Shown here piece by piece: positions 1 to 9,340 of a stretch of DNA of 64,000 nt (position 1 is the first letter of the stretch; each line of letters starts with the position of its first letter). The translations under genes were made by a program, and so were the position numbers. The stretch spans positions 124,001 through 188,000 of the forward strand of contig JAAYAX010000005.1 in the NCBI GenBank assembly GCA_012719175.1, given 5' to 3'. The DNA is from Methanomassiliicoccus sp. (GTDB taxonomy: Archaea; Thermoplasmatota; Thermoplasmata; Methanomassiliicoccales; Methanomassiliicoccaceae). The notes below the pieces were generated by a model that saw nothing but the letters and a program-made list of their open reading frames with translations, searched no databases and had not been told where the DNA came from.

Positions 1-42
1 AAATTCCCGATAGACTTTTTATAATCCCTGCATAATCCTTTG

Positions 43-1488
43 ATGAGTGAGAAAATGGAGCAGGACGTGGTTGAGCAGATAGGGACGATCGTAGGCGAGA
101 GCAACTATTCCACCAGGATTGCTGATCTGTATACTTATGGGTTCGACGCATCTATCCATCACGTCACCCCGGAGATCGTGGTGCAGCCTCGGAGCACGGA
201 GCAGGTATCCAAGCTCATGAAGCTCGCCAACTCCCTGAAGATCCCTGTGGTGCCCCGTGGGGCCGGTACCGGCCTGTGCGGTGGAGCCGTACCTCTGCAG
301 GGAGGAATGGTGATCGATCTCACCCGGATGAACAAGATCAAGGAGATCAGGGTGGAGGACCTCTACTGCGTATGCGAGGCAGGGGTGGTCTATGACCACC
401 TGCAAAAGGCGCTGGGACCATACAAGTTCACCTTCCCTCCTACCCCCGGTAGCGCCGAGGCGTGCACCATCGGTGGCATGGTATCCACCAACGCCTCGGG
501 CATGAGGGCCATCAAGTACGGGGGGACCAGGGACTACGTCCTGGGGCTGGAGGTCGTCCTGCCCTCGGGAGAGATCATGCAGCTGGGTACGAGGACGCTG
601 AAGAACGCCTCCGGCTATCAGCTGGACCGCCTATTCGTAGGGGCCGAGGGAACTCTGGGGATCATCACCCAAGTGACCCTGAAGATCGTTCCCAAGCCCA
701 AGAAGATGGCCATGATCATCGCCGGCTTCGACACCCTGGAGAAGGCCGGGAAGTGCGTATCCGCGCTCATCGCCAAGCCCCTGCTCCCGTCGGCAGTGGA
801 GCTCATGGACTCCACATGCATCCGTGCCGTTAACAAGGCCATCAATGCCGGGCTGCCTGACGTGGCCGCGCTATGCATGATCGAGGTCGACGGCGACCCC
901 AAGGTGGTGGCCGAGGAACTGGTGGAGGTCGTAAAGGTCGCGGATTCCATTGGCGCCGTGGGCCTGCAGCAGTCGGACGACCCCGCGCAGATGGCCAAGT
1001 GGACCAACTCCCGGAAGAGCGTCATGGCCGCTCTGTCACGTTATGGCGAGGGCCTGGTCTCGGTGTCCCTGGCCGATGATATGGGCGTCCCCATCTCCAA
1101 GATACCCGATGCGGTGGTGGAGTTCGCCAAGATCGCCGACAGGTACGGCGTCATCATCGGCACCTACGGGCACGCTGCGGACGGCAACCTGCACACGAAG
1201 ATGCTGCTCAACCCCGAGTCCCCGGAGTCATGGCGGGCTGGGGAGAAGGCGGTGCGCGATATCTTCGACACCTGCCTGCGGCTGGGCGGAACGGTTACAG
1301 GGGAGCATGGAGTGGGCATTTCCAAGGCACCCTATTTCCAGAAGGAGAGGGCCTCGGCCATCATCGCTATGAAGGCCATAAAGACGGCGCTCGACCCTAA
1401 CAACATCATGAACCCCGGGAAGATGCAGGACTGGGACGGGTACATCATCCAGCACCTGCGTTACCCCTGCGCCGATCAGAACCAGTGA
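43..1488 (+). CDS. glcD: FAD-binding oxidase, GlcD family (glycolate/D-lactate dehydrogenase type)
   Basis: Flavoprotein of the FAD_binding_4 plus FAD-oxidase_C architecture that oxidises a 2-hydroxy acid such as D-lactate or glycolate. The FAD-binding loop PRGAGTGLCGG lies near residue 70, GTRTLKNASGYQL follows in the middle, and GEHGVG near residue 420 is the signature of the C-terminal domain. The length of about 480 residues is normal for the family. No Fe-S domain is fused, so an electron-acceptor partner would have to be encoded elsewhere. I chose ATG 43 because a T/A-rich box at about 15-24 would give a leaderless transcript; TTG 40 and ATG 55 are alternatives. It converges tail to tail with the M50 protease. 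The substrate is not determinable from sequence. Confidence 0.88.
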   Translation: MSEKMEQDVVEQIGTIVGESNYSTRIADLYTYGFDASIHHVTPEIVVQPRSTEQVSKLMKLANSLKIPVVPRGAGTGLCGGAVPLQGGMVIDLTRMNKIKEIRVEDLYCVCEAGVVYDHLQKALGPYKFTFPPTPGSAEACTIGGMVSTNASGMRAIKYGGTRDYVLGLEVVLPSGEIMQLGTRTLKNASGYQLDRLFVGAEGTLGIITQVTLKIVPKPKKMAMIIAGFDTLEKAGKCVSALIAKPLLPSAVELMDSTCIRAVNKAINAGLPDVAALCMIEVDGDPKVVAEELVEVVKVADSIGAVGLQQSDDPAQMAKWTNSRKSVMAALSRYGEGLVSVSLADDMGVPISKIPDAVVEFAKIADRYGVIIGTYGHAADGNLHTKMLLNPESPESWRAGEKAVRDIFDTCLRLGGTVTGEHGVGISKAPYFQKERASAIIAMKAIKTALDPNNIMNPGKMQDWDGYIIQHLRYPCADQNQ

Positions 1489-2145
1489 TCACGCCAGGAC
1501 GTTGAGGTACACCATGGCCGCGAGGGCCGCCGATGCACCAAAGGTCACGATGTACACCGGAAGGTTCCACTTCATGACCTTGTAACCGTCCAGAGGCGGT
1601 ATGGGTAGCGGGTTGAAAGCAGCCAGCATCAGGTTCACGGTCCCGATCAGGTAGAGTGCCAATGCAAGTAGGCCTGCGTTGAGCCACAACCCCAGGCCCA
1701 TGAAGGACAATCCCAGAGCCAGGTTGGTGAGGGGGCCGGCGATGCTGATGAGGCCGTTCTGCTTGCGGCTGATCATGCCCTGGATGTACACCGCGCCGGG
1801 AGCGGCGAACAGGAAACCCATGAACGCGAACAGGACCGCCATGAGAAGGCCCATAGGGTAGGCGCGGAACTCCGCCCACGCCCCGCTCCTCTGAGCGACG
1901 ATCTTGTGAGCGAGCTCGTGCAGCATGAAGCCGGTGAGAACTGCGACAAAGGATACGCCCACCGTATACAGCAGAGACTCCACCGTCGTCAGTCCGCTGA
2001 TGCTAGAGATCAACCCAGTATATAGGACGAGGGTGAAGACCAATGTGAGCGCGGAAACGGCGATGAGGATGTTCTTCATCTCCACCTTGCCAAAGCTCAC
2101 CTTGCCATAGCCGGCAGGTATGTTGATGGTATTTGGACTGTACAT
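1489..2145 (-). CDS. M50-family intramembrane zinc metalloprotease
   Basis: Site-2-protease-like integral membrane peptidase. The zinc-binding HELAH motif is at residues 76-80 and the second metal-site motif NPLPIPPLDG is at about residues 178-187, both embedded in hydrophobic segments. The 218-residue length fits the compact archaeal members that lack PDZ and CBS domains. In this family the enzyme cuts transmembrane segments of regulators or membrane proteins; the target is unknown here. The stop codon abuts that of the upstream oxidase, so the two are convergent and independently transcribed. Confidence 0.85.
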   Translation of the reverse strand: MYSPNTINIPAGYGKVSFGKVEMKNILIAVSALTLVFTLVLYTGLISSISGLTTVESLLYTVGVSFVAVLTGFMLHELAHKIVAQRSGAWAEFRAYPMGLLMAVLFAFMGFLFAAPGAVYIQGMISRKQNGLISIAGPLTNLALGLSFMGLGLWLNAGLLALALYLIGTVNLMLAAFNPLPIPPLDGYKVMKWNLPVYIVTFGASAALAAMVYLNVLA

Positions 2146-2445
2146 ATCTGCTTAAAGCGAGAGTTGCAGCACTATAAGAGGGTTGACCCTTCCGGCCCGG
2201 GGAACGATATCCGGGACCATGCGCCCGAAGCAGCTCTCTTTCAAGCGTCCACCGATGTTCGGTAGTGCGGTCTTTGGTGCGATGAAATGGGCTACGAGGC
2301 CTGTTGCCCCCCTCCCCCCCTTCCATCCGTTCCGGGGCTGGAATCGGCCAGGTCGAAGGTCAGCGGTTCGCGGCTTTTTATTGCAATGAACGCTACTGGG
2401 CATGGAAAAATAATTAGGGGAGCACCTTATCCCAAGCCCGATAAC

Positions 2446-3519
2446 ATGGACCCGCTCCTGTTCCTCCTCAGTTTCGTCATAATCTTGGCCTCATGTGAGC
2501 TGTTCACGAACGGCGTGGAGTGGGTCGGAAGGAGGTTCAACCTCTCCGAAGGATGTGTCGGAAGCGTGCTGGCCGCCATCGGGACAGCGCTTCCGGAGAC
2601 CATCATACCTCTGATCGCCATCCTCTTCGTGGCCGGGGATGCCGGGACCGAACTGGGCACCGGTGCTATCCTGGGCGCTCCCTTCATGCTCTCCACCCTG
2701 GCCTTGTTCGTGTGCGGGCTTTCGGTGCTGGTGTTCAAGAAGAGACGGGGAACGAACACATTGCACATCAACGGTCACCTCATACGCCGCGACCTCAAGT
2801 TCTTTCTGCTGGCATATGGTCTGGCCGCGCTGGCGGCGTTCCTGCCCTCGGACATGAGGTTCGTCAAGATGGGACTCGGGATCGGGTTGTTCTGCCTGTA
2901 TGGCGTCTATATCTGGTATACCGTGCGCACGGGCTCGGTGTGCGAGGAGGAGCTTAAGGCGTTGTACCTGCACAAGCTGGGGCGCCGTCTACGCCCCGAG
3001 TCCAAGCGATCCTCCGATGGCAGCTTGGAGGGTGAGGGGACCGAGGTGTACAGGCCAAGCACCGCGCTCATCATCCTTCAGGTCTTCATCTCCCTCGGCG
3101 GAATAATTCTGGGTGCCAATGTCTTCGTGGAGCAGATCGAGGCCCTGTCCACCGAGATCGCTGTGCCTGTGATAATCATGGCGCTCCTCATCACCCCCCT
3201 CGCCACCGAGCTCCCGGAGAAGTTCAACAGCGTGCTGTGGATCAGGGAGCGCAAGGACACCTACGCCATAGGGAACATAACCGGGGCGATGGTGTTCCAG
3301 TCCTGCATCCCCGTCACCATCGGCTTGCTGCTTACGCCCTGGATCATAGATATCAGCAACCCCGTGGAGGCATTGGAGGCGATGGCCTTGGGCATCGCCT
3401 TGTTGTCGGGGGTCATTCTCTACTGGCGCTCGTCAGAGACCGAGCTCAGCATGGCCAGCCTCATGATGGGAGGGCTTTTCTACGTCGCCTTCTTCATCAT
3501 GGTGCTGTTTAACGTGTGA
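2446..3519 (+). CDS. Sodium/calcium exchanger-like cation antiporter (CaCA family)
   Basis: Multi-pass membrane protein with two inverted halves, each with an acidic alpha-repeat motif: GTALPETIIPLIAI near residue 46 and ATELPEKFNSV near residue 250. These hold the cation in CaCA exchangers, which swap Ca2+ (or another cation) for Na+ or H+. A hydrophilic loop separates the halves, rich in R, K, E and S. I start at ATG 2446 (MDPLLF), because residues before it in the longer open frame are proline-rich and not membrane-like, and an A/T-rich box lies 30-40 bases upstream. About 357 residues, normal for archaeal and YrbG-type exchangers. The transported ion is inferred from the family. Confidence 0.85.
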   Translation: MDPLLFLLSFVIILASCELFTNGVEWVGRRFNLSEGCVGSVLAAIGTALPETIIPLIAILFVAGDAGTELGTGAILGAPFMLSTLALFVCGLSVLVFKKRRGTNTLHINGHLIRRDLKFFLLAYGLAALAAFLPSDMRFVKMGLGIGLFCLYGVYIWYTVRTGSVCEEELKALYLHKLGRRLRPESKRSSDGSLEGEGTEVYRPSTALIILQVFISLGGIILGANVFVEQIEALSTEIAVPVIIMALLITPLATELPEKFNSVLWIRERKDTYAIGNITGAMVFQSCIPVTIGLLLTPWIIDISNPVEALEAMALGIALLSGVILYWRSSETELSMASLMMGGLFYVAFFIMVLFNV

Positions 3520-3568
3520 GATCCGCGTAGGGGCAAATAGCTTGAAATATTAGGCGCAATTTAATCGG

Positions 3569-5452
3569 GTGGCCCATTTCGAGCACGGAAAGGTAGGCTT
3601 CCACTGGTGCGACACCTGCGGAACCCTGATACTGGGAGCTAAGTGCGATGTCTGCTCCTCGCCGGGTAGGCGATTCGAGGTGTCCAAACCGGGGGACCTG
3701 AGACCGTGCATGGGCAAGAGCCTGGACGTGCTAATATCCCTTTTCAAGAAGTACTTCGGTCACGCTGATTTTCTTCGGAACCGCACGGTGTTCCTCAACA
3801 AGGTGGCAGGGGAGGACCGGACCGATGAGATCGTCTTCCAAGGCCTGGTCATCGGCGTTCTCCGCTACGATCTGAAGGCCAGTGATTTCCGGCTCGACCT
3901 GAGGCTGGAGGGAGCGCTCCTCCTCCGGTCCCTGGCCACCAAGGGAGTGGTGACAGTGGGGCACGACACCGGGCACCTCAAGGGGAAGAGCCTCCCCGGC
4001 AGGGCCATAACTGGCGTGCAGGGGGATTTCCAGGAGGGAGACCCCCTCATCGTTGTGGCCGGGAACCTGACATGCAGCGCCGTGGCCAAGGTGCCGAGCG
4101 ATCGCGTCCGTGAGGCCGAAAAGGCGGTGGGGGTGCGGGACGTGGGAAAGGGCACCATCGAGGTGGCCAAGAAGCGCTCCTCGTGGACCGGCTTCGTCAA
4201 CGCCAACGAGACCTACCTGCGGGCGCTGGAGAGCAGGGGAGTGTCCGACATACGGTCGTTCATAGGCAACAACAAGCTTCCGGTGACGCTTTCCTTCAGC
4301 GGCGGCAAGGACTCCCTGGCCTGCTACGGTCTGGCCGTGAAGGCCGCTCCCGAAGCTACCCTCATATTCGTGAACACCGGCCTGGAGTTCCCGGAGACGG
4401 TGCGCTTTGTGGAGGACTTCGCCCGCAAGAACCGCAAGCGACTACTGGTCGCCGATGCCGGCAACGCCTTCTGGGAACAGGTCGGCTCCTTCGGTCCGCC
4501 GGCCAAGGACTTCCGCTGGTGCTGCAAGGTGTGCAAGCTCGCCCCCCTGACCGACCTCATAGAGAAGAACTTCCCCCGGGGGACAGTGACCATCGAGGGC
4601 AACAGGGCCTTCGAGTCCTTCGCCCGTTCCACCATATCCTTCGTGGAGAGGAACCCCTTTGTCCCCAACCAGGTGATCCTCAACCCCATCCGGGACTGGC
4701 GCGCGGTGGATGTGTGGGGCTACATCTGGTGGAGGAACCTGGACTACAACCCTCTATACGAGAGGGACTTCGAGCGCATCGGTTGTTATCTCTGCCCTTC
4801 CTGCCTGGAGAGCGAATGGAGAAGCACCGCGGAGATCCACCCCGACCTGCACGCCCGATGGGACTCCCACCTCAAGGCATGGTCGCGGAAGAACGGCAGC
4901 GGTGACGAGTACGTCAAGTTAGGCTTCTGGCGGTGGAAAGTTTACCCACGGAAGATGCGCCAGCTGGCCGAGGAGGTGGACCTAAGGCTCCCGGAGGTGC
5001 GCTCGGACCGCCTGGAGCTTAAATGGGTGAAGGGGGTATCACCCTGCCTCACCGGAGGGTACTCTGCGGAAGGGGTGCTCTCACTACCACGCAAGCGTGA
5101 TTTCTCGCGGGTGGTGGAGGCCCTCAAGACCGTCGGCCAGGTGAAGTACTCCAAGGAGTTCGAGATCGCCCTGGTCAAGACCAAGGACTCGACGCTGAAG
5201 GTGTTCGGTGGGGGTCAGATGGTGGCCACCGGACCAACGCCGGAGAAGGCTCACGCCATATTCGAGGCCGGGGCCAAGGCGCTGCTGCGCGCGCAGCTGT
5301 GCACCGAGTGCGGGATCTGCCTTCGCAACTGCAGGACCAAGGCCATCCGCCTGGATGACGGCATCGTGATTGATGAGGAGAGGTGCACGCGGTGCGGCAA
5401 GTGCACCGAGGCCTGTGTGGTGGCCCACTACTATGACAAGCTCGTCACCTAG
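3569..5452 (+). CDS. PAPS-reductase-domain protein with zinc ribbon, PUA-like region and ferredoxin domain
   Basis: Four-part protein of 627 residues. A zinc-ribbon-like C14xxC17...C26xxC29 pair opens it. A PUA-like segment follows at about 100-190 (GRAITGVQGDF, DPLIVVAGN). The PP-loop ATPase/PAPS-reductase domain carries SGGKDS near residue 243, followed by WCCKVCK and CYLCPSC cysteine clusters. The C-terminus has two 4Fe-4S motifs, CTECGICLRNC and CTRCGKCTEAC. This architecture is known in methanogens, where its reaction is unsettled; the PP-loop suggests adenylation of sulfate or RNA rather than simple assimilatory sulfate reduction. GTG start 3569 follows an A/T-rich upstream region. Domain assignment is firm; the function is not known. 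Confidence 0.85.
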   Translation: MAHFEHGKVGFHWCDTCGTLILGAKCDVCSSPGRRFEVSKPGDLRPCMGKSLDVLISLFKKYFGHADFLRNRTVFLNKVAGEDRTDEIVFQGLVIGVLRYDLKASDFRLDLRLEGALLLRSLATKGVVTVGHDTGHLKGKSLPGRAITGVQGDFQEGDPLIVVAGNLTCSAVAKVPSDRVREAEKAVGVRDVGKGTIEVAKKRSSWTGFVNANETYLRALESRGVSDIRSFIGNNKLPVTLSFSGGKDSLACYGLAVKAAPEATLIFVNTGLEFPETVRFVEDFARKNRKRLLVADAGNAFWEQVGSFGPPAKDFRWCCKVCKLAPLTDLIEKNFPRGTVTIEGNRAFESFARSTISFVERNPFVPNQVILNPIRDWRAVDVWGYIWWRNLDYNPLYERDFERIGCYLCPSCLESEWRSTAEIHPDLHARWDSHLKAWSRKNGSGDEYVKLGFWRWKVYPRKMRQLAEEVDLRLPEVRSDRLELKWVKGVSPCLTGGYSAEGVLSLPRKRDFSRVVEALKTVGQVKYSKEFEIALVKTKDSTLKVFGGGQMVATGPTPEKAHAIFEAGAKALLRAQLCTECGICLRNCRTKAIRLDDGIVIDEERCTRCGKCTEACVVAHYYDKLVT

Positions 5453-5491
5453 ACATAGGTTGAAATAGGCACACCTTCTCCACGAAAGCGG

Positions 5492-6208
5492 ATGGACATC
5501 ACCTCGCTCGTGGCCGCCGCAATAGGCTTCACCCCGCCGATCATCCTGATGCTGTGGACCCTGCAGAAGTACACCTATCCGCGGGTGGACAAGCCCTATT
5601 TCAGCGACCCCAAGCTCTTCGGGATGTTCGCCGTGGGCATAGTGATAGGGGTCGCCCTGTACGTCGTGTCGCTCGTCCTGCCGCTCGAGTATGTCATAGT
5701 AGGCTTCCTTCTGGAGGAGGCCGTGAAGCTGATGATCATGAACATGCCTCGGTTCCAGAGGAGGGCGGACACACCGTTCTACGCCTTCGGTCTGAGCGCG
5801 GGGATGGCCTCGGCGCTGGCATTCGGTATCGTGAACCGGGCCCTCACCGGAGTGGGCCTGGACGTCTTGGCCATATCGATCACCATCATCTACTCCTCGA
5901 TGCTGGCCCTGTTGCACATCTCTACCGGGACGACCATAGGCATGGGCGTGGCCCGGGGTACCCCGTGGCCATTCTTCGGTCAGGCAGTGGTGGTACACCT
6001 GGCGGTGACCTTGATGTTGTTGCCCTCGTCCGACATTACATTATCAGAGGGGAACCTCTTGGGGATAACCCTGTTCCTGATCGCGTTGATTTTCACCGCC
6101 ATATACTACTATTTCGTTCATGAGAGGCTCCTCCCTCAGTATGTCAAGGAGGCTCTCGAGAGGACCGGTGAGAAAAAATCTAAAAAAGCGAGAAAGGTAG
6201 CCAAGTAG
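5492..6208 (+). CDS. PrsW-like multi-pass membrane protein
   Basis: Membrane protein of 238 residues with about seven hydrophobic segments. The segment FLLEEAVKLMIMNM near residues 72-85 carries the paired glutamates followed by lysine typical of PrsW/CAAX-protease-like glutamic intramembrane proteases, and a conserved-looking FGLSAGMASALAFGIVNR follows. The C-terminus is a short lysine-rich tail. It lies 39 bases after the PAPS-reductase-like gene and just upstream of the transglutaminase-like gene, all on the same strand. Protease activity is an inference from the EExxK motif; it could be an inactive family member. Confidence 0.6.
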   Translation: MDITSLVAAAIGFTPPIILMLWTLQKYTYPRVDKPYFSDPKLFGMFAVGIVIGVALYVVSLVLPLEYVIVGFLLEEAVKLMIMNMPRFQRRADTPFYAFGLSAGMASALAFGIVNRALTGVGLDVLAISITIIYSSMLALLHISTGTTIGMGVARGTPWPFFGQAVVVHLAVTLMLLPSSDITLSEGNLLGITLFLIALIFTAIYYYFVHERLLPQYVKEALERTGEKKSKKARKVAK

Positions 6209-6221
6209 AAAGGTTAAAATC

Positions 6222-6230
6222 ATATACTCA
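6222..6230 (+). promoter_or_regulatory. TATA-like box for the transglutaminase gene
   Basis: TCATATACT lies about 20 bases before the GTG at 6245, the spacing expected for an archaeal leaderless or near-leaderless transcript. No Shine-Dalgarno sequence is visible before the GTG, which supports this reading. Confidence 0.4.
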
Positions 6231-6244
6231 TCCTCATTAAAATC

Positions 6245-7384
6245 GTGTCCCAGGGCAGGAAGAGAGGTCAGGCGGCGAAGGTTGCCGCGGTGGTCGCCGT
6301 TCTCGTGATCGTAGCCTTTTTATTGTTCACCCCCACGGTCCAGTCGTTCCTCCGCGACCTCGTGGCCTCGCCTTTCAACCCCCGGTACCCGGAGAGCTCC
6401 ACCTTCACTCTCCAGCGCTCGTTGACAGTCGATGCCAACGGCGGAGATATCCTGGGCTACAATTTCGACATCAGCGAGCCAGAGACAATCGTGCAGAACG
6501 GTTTCACCCTTCAGAACGTGACCGATATCCAATATGTACCTGCGGTCACCTCGGATGAGGTACGTTATGGTCAACGTTGGGTGGAGTGGAACGGTACGGC
6601 CTTCGGAGGGAACCAGGAGAGGACGTGCGTGGTCACCTATGAGGTGATGGTGAAGAGCAAGATATGGGACATCGGAAAGGATGGATCTCGAAACATCAGC
6701 TACATCCCCTCATACCTCCGGAGCCAGTACATTCACAACCAGTGGTCTAACGGCTACGGGGAATACAAGATAAACATCACCTCGCCCCTGATACGGTCCA
6801 CGGCCGAGCAGGTAGTGGGCAACGAGACCAACGGTTACCAGGTGCTGAAGAGCATTTACGATTGGATGACGGAGAACATCCGCTACCCCACCACGTCCAC
6901 CGGAGGTGAGCCGCAGAGCGCTGTGCAGACCCTGCTGTCCAAGGTTGGCGACTGCGACGACCAGTCGATCCTCTTTTGTTCCCTCGCCCGGTCCGCCGGC
7001 GTTCCTGCCTGGCTGCAGATGGGCGCCCTATATGTGGAGGCGGAGAGCAGCTGGGGCGGGCACGGCTGGGTGCAGGCCTACGTTCCCCTGGCATCGGGAG
7101 GAGGGGAGAACGTCACCATAGATGTGGTGAACAAGGATTTCATGGTGTTCAAGTCCAACCGCTTCATCGACTTCACCGATGACGGCAACGGCACTCACCT
7201 CAGCGATTACTACTATACGTTCTCCACGACCTACGATCCCACCTCCTATGATGATGGAAAAGTGCCGATGTACTCGGACGAGTACGCGAGCCTCGGTTAC
7301 ATGGAATCGGTCAAGACGATAAGCCGGGGGAACACCTACACCATAGGACCGGAACTCACGCTGGCCTGTATCTTCCGGCAGTAG
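6245..7384 (+). CDS. Membrane-anchored transglutaminase-like protein
   Basis: An N-terminal hydrophobic segment (residues about 14-34, after a short basic stretch) anchors the protein, leaving about 340 residues outside. The transglutaminase-like core has the catalytic triad context: cysteine in VGDCDDQS (about residue 238), histidine in GGHGWVQAY (about 274) and aspartate in IDVVNKDF (about 294). Such domains are usually cysteine peptidases or cross-linkers acting on secreted proteins or pseudomurein-like polymers. Several N-x-S/T sites are present, consistent with surface exposure and N-glycosylation. The GTG start lies behind a TATA box. Its 3' end overlaps the convergent zinc-ribbon gene by 29 bases. 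Confidence 0.8.
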   Translation: MSQGRKRGQAAKVAAVVAVLVIVAFLLFTPTVQSFLRDLVASPFNPRYPESSTFTLQRSLTVDANGGDILGYNFDISEPETIVQNGFTLQNVTDIQYVPAVTSDEVRYGQRWVEWNGTAFGGNQERTCVVTYEVMVKSKIWDIGKDGSRNISYIPSYLRSQYIHNQWSNGYGEYKINITSPLIRSTAEQVVGNETNGYQVLKSIYDWMTENIRYPTTSTGGEPQSAVQTLLSKVGDCDDQSILFCSLARSAGVPAWLQMGALYVEAESSWGGHGWVQAYVPLASGGGENVTIDVVNKDFMVFKSNRFIDFTDDGNGTHLSDYYYTFSTTYDPTSYDDGKVPMYSDEYASLGYMESVKTISRGNTYTIGPELTLACIFRQ

Positions 7385-7787
7385 CCTCGTAGATGACGCC
7401 ATCCTCCAGCAGGTTGGTGAGAACGCGGTCCAGCTCCTCCTCGTCCACGTCACCTAGGGCCACGCGCAGGTCATCTCGCGAGAACTCTTTGACCTTCTCT
7501 GTCAGCTTCACGGCCAGCATCCTCAGCGTCGGCTCCTCCCCCCGTGAGGGATCCCTTACCGATGAGCAAGGAACAACAGGCACGGCGAGCCTTTCGATGT
7601 CGTAGACCAAGCGCTCTCCCACCTGCCGCACCGCCTCGGCCAGTTCCTTACTGGAATCAGTGCGATAGTAGACCTTGGCCTTCCTCACGTTGACCTTACC
7701 CCCGCAGCGGGGGCAGGTCACGCGGGCCATGTCCAGGTCGGCTCCCAGCACGAGGGTGCAGTGGGGGCAGACGATAACACCGAACAT
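7356..7787 (-). CDS. Zinc-ribbon (DUF1922-like) plus winged-helix protein
   Basis: A small protein of 143 residues. CPHC at residues 7-10 and CPRC at about 25-28 form a zinc ribbon like those in archaeal DUF1922 proteins. The C-terminal half (about 85-143, FSRDDLRVALGDVDEEELDRVLTNLL...) looks like a winged-helix domain ending in a typical wing, DGVIYEATAGRYRP. Nucleic-acid binding is likely. It is directly downstream of pdaD, with the stop of pdaD and the ATG here adjacent, so the two are probably co-transcribed. The role is unknown; a link to polyamine metabolism would be guilt by association only. Confidence 0.7.
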   Translation of the reverse strand: MFGVIVCPHCTLVLGADLDMARVTCPRCGGKVNVRKAKVYYRTDSSKELAEAVRQVGERLVYDIERLAVPVVPCSSVRDPSRGEEPTLRMLAVKLTEKVKEFSRDDLRVALGDVDEEELDRVLTNLLEDGVIYEATAGRYRPA

Positions 7788-8258
7788 TTAGTATTCGATG
7801 AACACCAAGGCAGCGACGCAGGCGCCGTAGTTGTCCATAGGTACGGACAGCTCCTCGATGCGGTACTCGATGGTCTCCATCTCTATCCCGCGCAGCTTGG
7901 CCATCTCGTCCATCTTCCACTCCATGATCTCACGGAGGGCCTTCTTGGACCCATGAATGTGTCCCTCGGCCACGTAGCCGCCCTTTCCGTCCTTTCTGAA
8001 GCCATAGGCGATACCGGCCGATATCATCTCGCCCTCTCCGCCCCTCATCTGGGCAAGGACACAGTGAGTGACGGCCCCCATGGGCAGCTCCCTGATCCCG
8101 ACCTGCTCAGCCCCTACGGGAAGGACCGAGGATACGGACACTATGTTTAGCTCACCGATACCGGCCTCGAGAAGGGCCTTGTCGAAAGCGTTAAGGTCAG
8201 AGACCTTGCTGACAGCACAGCCAGAACTGATGAAGAACTTCTTCGGGACGAGATACAT
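7788..8258 (-). CDS. pdaD: Pyruvoyl-dependent arginine decarboxylase
   Basis: Decarboxylates arginine to agmatine, the first step of archaeal polyamine synthesis and the source of agmatine for the agmatidine of tRNA-Ile2. The proenzyme self-cleaves before a serine that becomes the pyruvoyl group; the motif SVSSVLP at residues 42-48 is that site. Other family residues are visible: the N-terminal VPKKFF, GIRELPMGAVTHCV, and GGYVAEGHIHG. The length of 156 is normal. It leads a two-gene unit with the zinc-ribbon protein at 7356-7787. Confidence 0.93.
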   Translation of the reverse strand: MYLVPKKFFISSGCAVSKVSDLNAFDKALLEAGIGELNIVSVSSVLPVGAEQVGIRELPMGAVTHCVLAQMRGGEGEMISAGIAYGFRKDGKGGYVAEGHIHGSKKALREIMEWKMDEMAKLRGIEMETIEYRIEELSVPMDNYGACVAALVFIEY

Positions 8259-8365
8259 TAAGCGAAGTAAGAAGGATTTCGAATTTAAGCGTTTCCCCGG
8301 CTGTTTTATGGCCTTCCATATTCCCTAGTGGACAGCATCATTTAAGGCCTCTGCTACCCCGTTCC

Positions 8366-9340
8366 TCACTCCTCTTGCTCCGTGACCTCTTGATCTCTCC
8401 CATCATGACACTGGTGCCGGATATCCTGGAACTCCCTCTCCAAGAGCTTCACTTCACGAGGTGCGAGGGCTCCAGGGCTCATGGGCAGGAGGAAGATGGA
8501 ATTGTGCACCGCGGCCGCCTCGGTCAAGAGCTGCACGAACTTCAGTATCTTGACGAAATTGGTCTGGGACACAAGATACTCCAGTCCGCTTATGAGGAAG
8601 ATGGCTTCATCGTTCTCCTCCAGGAAGGCCTTGATCTCGCTATAGATAAGAGGGATGTTGGTAGGCTCCCTGGAGATGGTCAGGTCCCTCTCGTAGGAAA
8701 GCCAGATAAGCTGGCCCCCCTCCAGGTTGAAGGCCTTGCGCAGCCTGTCAGGATACTCCCGGGTGATGCACATTCCCGGGGTGCCATGGGCCAGGTAGTC
8801 CTCCATGATCTGGAAGGATTCACGGGAGTCGTCAGACTCGATGAGATAGGAACAACCTGGCTCGAGATGATACTTCCTCTCCGAAGTGACGAGGGCCGAG
8901 CGGCTAGCGTGCAGAGGCATGTCCGATGGCAGCAAGCGGTGAACGCATCGTTCGGCGCCCTGGGACATGCACATAACCTCTGTGGCCTGGTACCGTCTCC
9001 CCAGCAGCCCGGAAGCGATGCCTTCCAGGTACCCTCGGGTGAAATCGCACCTCCTCTTTGAGGTGGCCTCCACCGATCCCTTGAACGAGACCACGATCTC
9101 CTCTTCGGACGCTCTCTCCACTGCCGTGCTGGACAGGCCAGCCTCGGACCACAGCTGGGAGAACACCTCGGCGAAGTCCTCCAGCTTGGTGGCGGTGATG
9201 TCCAAGGATGACACCAGGCTCATTCCCGCCCTGAAACCGGTGCGCTCCAGCGTTTCCCCGGCCCAGTCTCCAGCCAACAGCTCCAGCTCCTCGCGTAATG
9301 ATATCAGCGCGGAGGCCGGCAGAACGAAGAAAGGGTTCAT
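8366..9340 (-). CDS. V4R-domain plus DUF835 protein
   Basis: The N-terminal half (about 20-150) resembles a V4R (4-vinyl reductase) small-molecule-binding domain, ending in a cysteine-containing segment (CMSQGAERCVHRL). The C-terminal half (about 165-310) is a DUF835 domain, recognisable from YLIESDDSRESFQIMEDYLA, HGTPGMCITREYP and IWLSYE. DUF835 is common in Euryarchaeota beside signalling proteins. The start codon overlaps the stop of the upstream small GTPase as ATGA, so they are translated together. A role as ligand-sensing partner or effector of the GTPase is a reasonable inference but not shown. Confidence 0.72.
   Translation of the reverse strand: MNPFFVLPASALISLREELELLAGDWAGETLERTGFRAGMSLVSSLDITATKLEDFAEVFSQLWSEAGLSSTAVERASEEEIVVSFKGSVEATSKRRCDFTRGYLEGIASGLLGRRYQATEVMCMSQGAERCVHRLLPSDMPLHASRSALVTSERKYHLEPGCSYLIESDDSRESFQIMEDYLAHGTPGMCITREYPDRLRKAFNLEGGQLIWLSYERDLTISREPTNIPLIYSEIKAFLEENDEAIFLISGLEYLVSQTNFVKILKFVQLLTEAAAVHNSIFLLPMSPGALAPREVKLLEREFQDIRHQCHDGRDQEVTEQEE

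Noticed and set aside
5084-5998. 304-residue open frame on the minus strand
   Set aside because: Lies opposite the PAPS-reductase-like and PrsW-like genes. High GC third positions produce long shadows in this genome.
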